Shown piece by piece: positions 1 to 4,931 of a stretch of DNA of 5,064 bases. Made by a program: the position numbers and the translations under genes. The DNA comes from Clostridia bacterium (lineage in GTDB: Bacteria > UBA6262 > WVXT01 > JAUXBS01), in NCBI GenBank assembly GCA_030619245.1, contig JAUXBS010000115.1, positions 1-5,064 on the forward strand, given 5' to 3'. The notes below the pieces were generated by a model. It was given only the letters and a program-made list of their open reading frames with translations. It made no database searches and was not told the DNA's origin. Each line of letters begins with the position of its first letter. The stretch's first letter is position 1.

Positions 1-172
1 CTATACCTGGTGGGATTACAAGACAAGGGCAAGAGAAAGGAATATCGGCTGGCGTCTTGATTACTTCTTTATAAGCGAAAGCCTCCTGCCAAACCTTAAA
101 AAAGCCTTCATCCTGGACCAGGTCCCGGGCTCCGACTATTGCCCGGTGGGAATTGAGCTTGCCAATCTTTAA
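1..172 (+). CDS. xth: Exodeoxyribonuclease III / AP endonuclease, C-terminal fragment
   Basis: This is the last 56 codons (reading from base 2, stop TAA 170-172) of an exonuclease III-family protein. These cytoplasmic Mg-dependent enzymes cut DNA 5' of abasic sites and remove 3' blocking groups in base-excision repair. The fragment has the family signature [20 protein letters not shown], in which the Asp of WRLD (fragment residue 20) matches catalytic Asp229 of E. coli ExoIII. It also has the terminal motif G-S-D-x-C-P-V. That motif normally reads SDHxPV with a catalytic His, but here codon 137-139 is TAT, giving SDYCPV. The rest of the motif and the natural-looking C-terminus (GIELANL) are intact, so the gene does not look degraded. 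The N-terminal roughly 200 residues, with the other metal ligands, lie outside the window. The gene converges on the TPR gene at 231. Family assignment is firm; activity is uncertain because of the Tyr. Confidence 0.93.
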   Translation, partial: YTWWDYKTRARERNIGWRLDYFFISESLLPNLKKAFILDQVPGSDYCPVGIELANL

Positions 173-205
173 TCAAACGCTCTTCCTGAAACTTATCGTG
201 TAGCT

Positions 206-226
206 AAAAAAGTCCCCGCAACTTTC
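206..226 (-). terminator. Possible weak intrinsic terminator of the TPR gene
   Basis: Read on the minus strand just past the TPR gene's stop, GAAAGTT and GACTTTT can pair around the loop GCGGG. This gives seven pairs, two of them wobbles, and the transcript then runs into further U residues (A-run 206-211 on the plus strand). The stem is AT-rich and short, so termination would be weak. The position between two convergent stop codons is the main support. Confidence 0.28.
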
Positions 227-230
227 TTGT

Positions 231-1994
231 TCAACCTGACGACAGCGTCTTTGCCTTTTTCTCGTCTTCTTCCGCGAGTTCCTGCCTGCCAAGTTTTCTG
301 TACGCGATGGAGCGGTATTTGTACGCCTGTATGTACCCGGGGTCCAGTTCCAGCGCCCGGGTAAAATCTGCCGCCGCCCTGCCGTAATCCCCTTTTCCGC
401 CGTAAATGAATCCCCTGTTGAAGTACGCCCCCTTATCTCCCGGGGACAGTTCTATAACCCTGTTGAAATCAGCCATTGCCTTATCATAAAGCCGCAGGTT
501 TTTGTAAGTCAGCCCGCGGTTGTAATATATCCTGGCATTGCCCGGTTTTAATCTTACTGCCTCCGATAAATCAGCAACCGCCCTGTCATAAAGTTTCTTC
601 CTCCCGAAGGCAATCCCCCTGTTATTGTGCGCTTCAAAATACTTCGCGTTCAACTCTATTGCAGAGGTATAATCAGCTATCGCCCTGTCAATCATACCCT
701 TCTTTTTATAAGCGTTGCCGCGGTTATTGTATGCCTCGTAATTGGCGGGTTCAAGTTCTATCGCCCTGTTGTAACCGGCTATTGCCCTGTCGTAAAGCCC
801 CCGGCGGAAGCAGGCCTTGCCGCTTTCATTCAGCGCCCTCCGGGAATCCGGGTTCCCCTCCAGCACCTTTGCCCACAGGGTAAAATCATCCCTCCATTCA
901 CTGTTCCGCAGCGCTGTAAGTATACCGAAAAGGATTACAACGGTTATGATAATAATCCTCCTGTGTAATCTCTTTTTAATACAAACCCAAAGGCAGCAAG
1001 CCACAAGAAGAGCGTAACCAAAGAGCATCGGGTATGTGCGGTACTCAACCGCAGTCTCTCCTGATGTAAGGAAGAAATAAGGAACGTGGAACAGGTATAT
1101 CCACATTATGGAAAAGGAAATTAATTTATTCCTGTTTCTTATTACAACGGCATAAATAACCGCGGCCATATTCACTGCTATACTTAAAAGCAGCCCCGCA
1201 TCGAACCTGAAGTCCATCAATGTCATTGCCCTGTGTTCTATGCTCAGCCCGACAGGCATAATCATCAACCTTATATACTTCAACAGGAATACCCTGTTCT
1301 GGATAAGAAAATATTTTAGAAAATGCGGGCTTTTAAACCTGGCAAACGCGCCCGTGAACCCAAAAAGGAAAATCAGTATCAGCAGTATGATTCCCGATAC
1401 TATCATTATATTCCTTTTATTTAATAATGTTTTTAAATCAAGGAAGTAAACACTGTAAATGAATATCCCTGCGGCAGCGTAGAAGATACCAACCTCCTTG
1501 GAAAAAGTTCCTGTAATAAAAAATATTACCACAGGAATTAAATAAGGAAATTTCCTCTTCTTTATATACAGTATAAAAAACATTAACGCCAGCAGTCCGG
1601 AAAGGGCGGCCAGCTGCGTGAACCGCGCTGTTATGTAATTCACCGGCTCAGTGGCAAGGGGATGAACCAGAAAAAGAATTGAAGTATAAAGCGGCAGGCC
1701 CGTTTCCTCCTTCTCAATCAGGAAGAATACCGTAAAGTACACGGCAATCACCATGCACAGGTGTATCAACAGGTTCGTCAGGTGGTAATAAACCGCGCCC
1801 GGGCTTTCAGGCAGGGCATTGGCGTAAAACGTCAGCCAGCTGAAAAAACGCAGGTTGGACAGACTGAATGAAGTATTAACTTCATTCAGGACGTGGAAGT
1901 CATCATAGTGGAACCCGCCCTTTAAACTATTCGAGTAAACAATAAAGCAAAGCGCGGTGAGCAACAGGATATGAGGCCATTTTATCCTATCCAT
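231..1994 (-). CDS. TMTC-like GT-C membrane protein with six C-terminal TPRs
   Basis: A 587-residue integral membrane protein resembling bacterial relatives of the eukaryotic TMTC O-mannosyltransferases (GT-C fold plus TPRs). Residues 1-365 carry about ten hydrophobic segments, roughly at 6-23, 73-95, 101-118, 125-143, 149-163, 165-185, 194-214, 262-285, 290-309, 320-340 and 346-362. The first periplasmic loop has an Asp-Asp pair (D31-D32), the usual GT-C catalytic position. Other family marks are YYHLTNLLIH (69-78), HPLATEPVNYITAR (111-124), SKEVG (165-169) and EYRTYP (317-322, the counterpart of ERxxYLP). Residues 385-587 form six 34-residue TPRs, starting near 385, 419, 453, 487, 521 and 555; by topology they would be periplasmic. 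The YRPL segment expected after the first loop is not seen. The ATG is chosen because no other ATG occurs before codon 81. There is no convincing SD, and the promoter abuts the start. Probable role (inference): transfer of a sugar from a polyprenyl-phosphate donor to an extracytoplasmic acceptor; substrate unknown. Confidence 0.85.
   Translation of the reverse strand: MDRIKWPHILLLTALCFIVYSNSLKGGFHYDDFHVLNEVNTSFSLSNLRFFSWLTFYANALPESPGAVYYHLTNLLIHLCMVIAVYFTVFFLIEKEETGLPLYTSILFLVHPLATEPVNYITARFTQLAALSGLLALMFFILYIKKRKFPYLIPVVIFFITGTFSKEVGIFYAAAGIFIYSVYFLDLKTLLNKRNIMIVSGIILLILIFLFGFTGAFARFKSPHFLKYFLIQNRVFLLKYIRLMIMPVGLSIEHRAMTLMDFRFDAGLLLSIAVNMAAVIYAVVIRNRNKLISFSIMWIYLFHVPYFFLTSGETAVEYRTYPMLFGYALLVACCLWVCIKKRLHRRIIIITVVILFGILTALRNSEWRDDFTLWAKVLEGNPDSRRALNESGKACFRRGLYDRAIAGYNRAIELEPANYEAYNNRGNAYKKKGMIDRAIADYTSAIELNAKYFEAHNNRGIAFGRKKLYDRAVADLSEAVRLKPGNARIYYNRGLTYKNLRLYDKAMADFNRVIELSPGDKGAYFNRGFIYGGKGDYGRAAADFTRALELDPGYIQAYKYRSIAYRKLGRQELAEEDEKKAKTLSSG
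234..842 (-). repeat. Six tandem TPR-coding units, 102-bp period
   Basis: The DNA encoding TPRs 1-6 repeats every 102 bp (34 codons). A core encoding the D-R-A part of helix B recurs at plus-strand positions 375, 477, 579, 681 and 783 (variants of CGCCCTGTCA), spaced exactly 102 bp apart. Conservation is clear at protein level (N-x-x-G/R, Y-D-R-A, A-D-F/Y, A-I-E-L-x-P) but moderate at DNA level, so the array looks old and not recently amplified. This half is visibly more GC-rich than the membrane half, a usual contrast between soluble and hydrophobic coding sequence. Confidence 0.85.
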
Positions 1995-2000
1995 GCCTGG

Positions 2001-2029
2001 ATTATATCAACATTGACTATAATGGTCAA
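2001..2029 (-). promoter_or_regulatory. Sigma70 promoter of the TMTC-like gene, next to its ATG
   Basis: On the minus strand TTGACC (2029-2024) is followed by a 17-nt spacer and a perfect TATAAT (2006-2001). Only six bases (CCAGGC) separate the -10 box from the ATG at 1994. Initiation about seven bases past the -10 would fall on or beside the A of the start codon, predicting a leaderless transcript. This agrees with the lack of a usable Shine-Dalgarno site. The -35 box also lies in one arm of a TTGAC/GTCAA inverted repeat. Confidence 0.7.
2013..2029. promoter_or_regulatory. Inverted repeat TTGAC-N7-GTCAA over the -35 box
   Basis: Arms at 2013-2017 and 2025-2029 are exact reverse complements separated by 7 bp, a 12-bp centre-to-centre spacing of about one helical turn. 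The right arm coincides with the -35 hexamer of the leftward promoter. It could be a repressor operator. Five-base arms also arise by chance, particularly when one arm is itself a promoter hexamer. Confidence 0.3.
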
Positions 2030-2058
2030 CCTGTTTTTGCGCGGCCGTAAATATTATG

Positions 2059-2087
2059 TTGAAAACCTGTATAAAAACTTATAGAAT
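2059..2087 (+). promoter_or_regulatory. Sigma70 promoter of the YbgC-like gene
   Basis: TTGAAA (2059-2064), a 17-nt spacer and TAGAAT (2082-2087) form a near-consensus promoter. Initiation would fall near 2094, giving a leader of about 44 nt that contains the AAAGGAG ribosome-binding site. The promoter is divergent from the one serving the TMTC-like gene, and the two do not overlap. Confidence 0.65.
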
Positions 2088-2124
2088 AGCACAGCCATAA
2101 GAGATAATACTTTAAATTATATCT

Positions 2125-2131
2125 AAAGGAG
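2125..2131 (+). promoter_or_regulatory. Strong ribosome-binding site of the YbgC-like gene
   Basis: AAAGGAG ends six bases before the ATG at 2138. It is the strongest Shine-Dalgarno site in the window, fixes the start of the thioesterase gene and shows that this genome uses canonical SD initiation. Confidence 0.85.
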
Positions 2132-2137
2132 CAAACG

Positions 2138-2521
2138 ATGCATGAAATAAGAATATACTATGAAGATACCGACGCTGAAGGCGTTGTGTACTATGCAAAC
2201 TACCTGCGTTACTTTGAACGCGCCCGCACGGAATACCTTGAAGAACGGGGCCTTGATATAAAGGGCCTGCTTGATAATGGAATCCTCTTTATCGTAGCGC
2301 GCGTGGAAATCGATTATAAATCCCCCGCTAAGCTTTATGACACCATACAGGTGGAAACCACCATAAGCGAAGTTAGCAAGGCAAGTTTCTGGCTTGACTA
2401 TATAATAAAAAGAAAACAAGACGGGAAAATCATCGTTACGGGCAGGACCCGGATGGCCTGCATAAACAGGGACCATAAATTGATAAGGCTCCCCCGGGAT
2501 ATAGCCGGCAAACTCACCTGA
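2138..2521 (+). CDS. ybgC: YbgC/4-hydroxybenzoyl-CoA-family acyl-CoA thioesterase
   Basis: A 127-residue single-domain hotdog-fold thioesterase of the YbgC type, presumed to hydrolyse acyl-CoA thioesters in the cytoplasm as an oligomer. The signature runs from residue 7: YYEDTDAEGVVYYANYL, then RYFERARTEYL. D12 aligns with Asp18 of E. coli YbgC, the catalytic Asp of the DTD motif. The residue after VVY, often His (VVYH), is Tyr here, a substitution I believe is common in the family. The later segment VARVEIDYKSPAKLYD (residues 54-69) matches the central strand and the xYxxPAxLxD element. Length is normal for the family (about 125-135). The AAAGGAG site fixes the start. In proteobacteria ybgC heads the tol-pal cluster; here no tol gene is adjacent and the gene stands alone under its own promoter, so the physiological substrate is open. 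The symbol denotes the family. Confidence 0.92.
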   Translation: MHEIRIYYEDTDAEGVVYYANYLRYFERARTEYLEERGLDIKGLLDNGILFIVARVEIDYKSPAKLYDTIQVETTISEVSKASFWLDYIIKRKQDGKIIVTGRTRMACINRDHKLIRLPRDIAGKLT

Positions 2522-2546
2522 TTGGAGAAGGGAACGGTTGTTTTTT
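2501..2546 (+). terminator. Possible weak terminator after the YbgC-like gene
   Basis: A U-rich tract (TTGTTTTTT, 2538-2546) begins 16 bases after the stop codon. ATAGCCG (2501-2507, inside the CDS end) can pair with CGGTTGT (2535-2541) using two wobbles, but the loop is about 27 nt. The tract overlaps the stop codon of the opposing glycosyltransferase gene. The U-tract is clear and the stem is doubtful. Confidence 0.25.
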
Positions 2547-4017
2547 AATCAAATTTAAACAGGCGTAACCTGCCGGTTTTGAGGACAGGTTTTGTTTTTT
2601 CTTTTATAAACTGATATAAATTTATATTGTTCTTCAGTTTCCTGATGTTGCTGGTAAAAAAGTAGGTTGCGCCCCTTTCCCTGCAAGAAGTAATCCATTC
2701 CATGCCTATGTGTCCAACATCCCTTGTAAATCCCTTCCTCCCGGTCTGGTATAAGCATGCGGGATTATTAACATCCGTTATGATTAAATCCTCATCCCCC
2801 GTTATCTCTCTCACATCCTCACAAAAACGCAGCAGCGTACCGGAGTACTCATAATACGGCTTCCTGTGATGGATACCTACGGGAACCATTAATATCAGCA
2901 AGAGATATATCAAAATATTCTTCCATTGAAATTCCCTTACATAATCCCACGCCTTTAATAAACTGAAATCCTTCAGGAAACCGCCAATTACAAGAAAAAC
3001 CGGCAGTGAAACAGGTAGAAGGTAATGTATGTGGACCCAGTGCGCCTGCGCAAAAATGAGCATGTAAATCAGGTATGATATCAGCCAGTAATATACTATC
3101 TTCCGGTAACCCCTGAATCTCTTAAAGAATCCGGCAACAAAGAAAATAAACCCCGAATAAAGCAGGTACTCCCTTCCAAACCGCGCAAAGATTATTCTGG
3201 AGTAAAACCTTGGATTTGTCCTGAACCCGGATATTCCTTCAGGCACGGGCCCGCCAATCTTATCCATTATATCAAAGAAGGTATTCCCCGTTAACGCCAG
3301 GAGCCTGTAACTATGCCAGTACCACAACAGCGATGGAAACAATGTAACAGCCGCAAACACCCACACATCAATCCTCCCAAATGATTTCCAGCCATGCTTT
3401 TTCAAAAGAATTAACATAAGCAGTAACCCGATAAACAGCGTGTTTATCTTAACAAGCAGCATCAGGGCAATAAACAACATGGAGGCAATATAGTGTTTTT
3501 TACTGTCATTTATTATCCACCGCATGAAACAATACACACCGGCTATCATAAAAAACATCATGGCGGAATCCGGCTGAATCGTCCTGGTGAAGTACACACC
3601 CAGGGGAAGCGCGGCATAGAAGAAGGAAGCCCATAACCCCGCGCTCCTTCCGAAAAGCAGCGCCCCGAGTTTATACAGGAAAAAAACACTTGCCAGGGCA
3701 AAGGCAACTGATACCAGTCTGCCTGCAGCAAGGCTTTCACTTCCAATCACTCCATATATTATTGAAACAATAAATGGTACCAGGGGAAACTCTGCCTGAA
3801 CGTAACCCGGGTAACCATTGTAATCAATTTCCGGATACAGGAAATTATACCCGTGCATGAAATAGTTCCTTGCAATCGTAGCCGTATCAGCCTCACGCCA
3901 GTTGCCGCCGTTTTCAAGCACGGGGTTGCCAATACCCTGGAGACGAAAGGCAAGGCCCGCAAACAGTATCAATATAAGAATGTAACTCCTACTGCTTAGT
4001 TTAATACCCTGAATCAT
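2545..4017 (-). CDS. GT-C glycosyltransferase, GT39/PMT_2 (ArnT-like) family
   Basis: A 490-residue polytopic membrane protein of the dolichyl-phosphate-mannose mannosyltransferase/ArnT type. Such enzymes take a sugar from a polyprenyl-phosphate carrier and place it on a protein, lipid A or another envelope glycan outside the cytoplasmic membrane. After TM1 (about 12-28) the first periplasmic loop holds W-R-E-A-D-T (40-45), whose E42/D44 occupy the usual acidic catalytic position. The loop continues to a Tyr/Gly-rich stretch (61-72). About ten further hydrophobic segments follow (for example 97-120, 126-142, 150-168, 176-206, 216-234, 284-298, 307-323, 330-347, 366-382). QPDSAMMFF (148-156) and HIHYLLP (329-335) are typical elements. 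Residues 385-490 form a soluble, probably periplasmic tail. A GGGAAAG-like SD (minus strand, 4029-4023) lies five bases before the ATG. Donor and acceptor cannot be read from sequence. The gene converges on ybgC with a 23-bp gap. Confidence 0.87.
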   Translation of the reverse strand: MIQGIKLSSRSYILILILFAGLAFRLQGIGNPVLENGGNWREADTATIARNYFMHGYNFLYPEIDYNGYPGYVQAEFPLVPFIVSIIYGVIGSESLAAGRLVSVAFALASVFFLYKLGALLFGRSAGLWASFFYAALPLGVYFTRTIQPDSAMMFFMIAGVYCFMRWIINDSKKHYIASMLFIALMLLVKINTLFIGLLLMLILLKKHGWKSFGRIDVWVFAAVTLFPSLLWYWHSYRLLALTGNTFFDIMDKIGGPVPEGISGFRTNPRFYSRIIFARFGREYLLYSGFIFFVAGFFKRFRGYRKIVYYWLISYLIYMLIFAQAHWVHIHYLLPVSLPVFLVIGGFLKDFSLLKAWDYVREFQWKNILIYLLLILMVPVGIHHRKPYYEYSGTLLRFCEDVREITGDEDLIITDVNNPACLYQTGRKGFTRDVGHIGMEWITSCRERGATYFFTSNIRKLKNNINLYQFIKEKTKPVLKTGRLRLFKFD

Positions 4018-4022
4018 TTTAT

Positions 4023-4029
4023 CTTTCCC
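4023..4029 (-). promoter_or_regulatory. Weak ribosome-binding site of the GT39-type gene
   Basis: On the minus strand GGGAAAG ends five bases before the ATG at 4017. The match to the anti-SD is partial, but spacing is good and supports this start. Confidence 0.45.
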
Positions 4030-4071
4030 GGTTGCTTATCAATATTTTTAAAAATCCTTCCTTCTTCTCTA

Positions 4072-4099
4072 AATATAATTATTACAATATAATTGAAAA
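4072..4099 (-). promoter_or_regulatory. Tentative promoter of the GT39-type gene
   Basis: On the minus strand TTTTCA (4099-4094), a 16-nt spacer and TATATT (4077-4072) give a fair -10 but a poor -35. The stretch is very AT-rich, so chance matches are expected. It would give a leader of about 50 nt. Confidence 0.3.
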
Positions 4100-4133
4100 A
4101 CATCAAGAAAATAATTTTTCCTTAGTTTTTTCC

Positions 4134-4162
4134 TTAACAAAACAATTGAAATCTGATAGAAT
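4134..4162 (+). promoter_or_regulatory. Sigma70 promoter of the permease gene, extended -10
   Basis: TTAACA (4134-4139), a 17-nt spacer and TAGAAT (4157-4162), with a TG dinucleotide at 4154-4155 giving an extended -10 (TGA-TAGAAT). The start site would be near 4169, leaving a leader of about 27 nt to the first ATG or about 54 nt to the second. Confidence 0.62.
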
Positions 4163-4195
4163 GCGAACAAGACAATAAAAAACACCGGAAATAAA

Positions 4196-4717
4196 ATGGC
4201 TATAAAAAGGAGTCAATATAAAATGCTTATTCCAACTGTAATAATGGGTGTTATTGCGCTTATCCTCCTGTGGGTGGGCTATTCAAGAGGCCAGGGACAG
4301 CACATGGAGGCAATGAAAGATTCACTCGTCATGACTGTTAAAATCCTGCCTATCATGATATTTGCCTTCATCATAGCCGGGATGGTACAATCCCTCATAC
4401 CACAGGAAACAATTTCAAGCTGGATAGGTTCGGAATCGGGCATGCGGGGAATACTCATGGGCACCGTGACCGGCGCCTTAGTGCCGGGAGGGCCCTATGT
4501 CTGCCTGCCCCTTGTAGCAGGGATGCTCCGCACGGGAGCGGGCGTAGGGACCATGGTCGCATTCATGGCAGGCCGGGCATTATGGGCCGTCAGCAGCCTG
4601 CCCCTTGAGGTAGGAATCCTTGGCTGGAAATTCACGCTTATCCGGTTTGTAAGCACCCTTATCTTTCCGCCTCTTGCCGGAATAATAGCACAGACATTAT
4701 TTAGTGGCATTAAATAA
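4196..4717 (+). CDS. Half-size permease, ArsP_1/DUF318 (UPF0718) family
   Basis: A 173-residue membrane protein resembling one half of the predicted permeases of Pfam ArsP_1 (PF03773). Full-length members (about 300-350 residues, such as ArsP) export organoarsenicals, but the substrate of short members is not established. Hydrophobic segments lie near 10-28, 45-67, 84-110, 113-133 and 147-169. Diagnostic stretches are GALVPGGPYVCLPLVAGML (93-111), GAGVGTMVAF (114-123) and SSLPLEVGILGWKF (133-146). The Pro/Gly-rich loop is probably part of the transport path, and C103 is the protein's only Cys. Because one copy has half the usual module count, it probably works as a dimer or with a partner (inference). 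Start choice is uncertain. The ATG at 4196 has only a GGAA-like SD at 4187-4190, while an in-frame ATG at 4223 (Met10) is preceded by AAGGAG. Starting at Met10 removes only the basic tail MAIKRSQYK. No arsR or ars gene lies nearby. Confidence 0.8.
   Translation: MAIKRSQYKMLIPTVIMGVIALILLWVGYSRGQGQHMEAMKDSLVMTVKILPIMIFAFIIAGMVQSLIPQETISSWIGSESGMRGILMGTVTGALVPGGPYVCLPLVAGMLRTGAGVGTMVAFMAGRALWAVSSLPLEVGILGWKFTLIRFVSTLIFPPLAGIIAQTLFSGIK
4207..4212 (+). promoter_or_regulatory. AAGGAG site favouring an alternative permease start at 4223
   Basis: AAGGAG lies inside the first codons of the longer reading frame and ten bases before an in-frame ATG at 4223. It is a better SD than the one before 4196, although its spacing is at the long end. 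It may mark the true start, giving a 164-residue protein, or allow initiation at both sites. Confidence 0.5.
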
Positions 4718-4720
4718 TAC

Positions 4721-4740
4721 CGGGATTCTTTCGTTTTTAT
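4721..4740 (+). terminator. Very weak terminator-like hairpin after the permease gene
   Basis: CGGGA and TTTCG can pair around a 3-nt loop, with two G-U pairs, immediately before TTTTTAT, four bases past the stop codon. The stem is too weak for a firm call. Its placement and the U-rich tail are the only support. Confidence 0.22.
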
Positions 4741-4858
4741 TTGCTGGTAATTGGAGCCCGGATATGTTATGATGTTGCAGTACCATAAGCTAGTGTAATG
4801 TTACTAACAATAGAAACAATCTTCAGTTTTTTGACCGGAAAATATTTTTGCTTTTTCC

Positions 4859-4887
4859 TTTACATTATTTAAAGACTTATATATAAT
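4859..4887 (+). promoter_or_regulatory. Sigma70 promoter of the flavoprotein gene
   Basis: TTTACA (4859-4864), a 17-nt spacer and a perfect TATAAT (4882-4887). Initiation near 4894 gives a leader of about 38 nt ending in a modest AGGA (4918-4921) ten bases before the ATG. It indicates that this gene is transcribed independently of the permease gene upstream. Confidence 0.65.
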
Positions 4888-4931
4888 ACCATTTCAAAAT
4901 TCAATACAGATTTTACCAGGAAAAATATATC

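Noticed and set aside
375..792. 102-bp periodicity considered as a CRISPR-like or satellite array
   Set aside because: The period is exactly 34 codons in frame with TPR consensus residues, so it is coding repeat structure and not an array of repeats and spacers.
476..1017. Overlapping plus-strand open frames opposite the TPR and membrane gene
   Set aside because: They are antisense to a gene with clear TPR and GT-C motifs, have low-complexity Pro/Arg/Ser-rich products, and lack family signatures.
2018..2023. Plus-strand TATAAT in the divergent region
   Set aside because: No -35-like hexamer lies 16-18 bp upstream, and it is over 110 bp from the next start, where a better promoter exists (2059-2087).
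2123..2476. Minus-strand open frame opposite the ybgC-like gene
   Set aside because: It is fully antisense to a well-conserved thioesterase with a strong RBS, and its product shows no recognisable motif.
4019..4042. Possible TTG-initiated leader peptide of seven codons before the GT39-type gene (minus strand), ending next to its ATG
   Set aside because: It is too short, starts with TTG, and has an SD-like purine tract spaced too far away; no attenuator structure accompanies it.
4045..4054. TTTTTAAAAA palindrome upstream of the GT39-type gene
   Set aside because: A simple AT palindrome in an AT-rich spacer, with no GC in the stem; expected by chance.
4790..4806. Imperfect inverted repeat around TAGTGTAATGTTACTA between permease and flavoprotein genes
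   Set aside because: The arms are interrupted and AT-rich, and it lies more than 50 bp upstream of the promoter; not distinguishable from chance.
4837..4858. GGAAAA...TTTTCC stem-loop followed by a T-rich stretch
   Set aside because: It has only two G-C pairs, a 10-nt loop, and lies 120 bp beyond the permease stop; insufficient for a terminator call.
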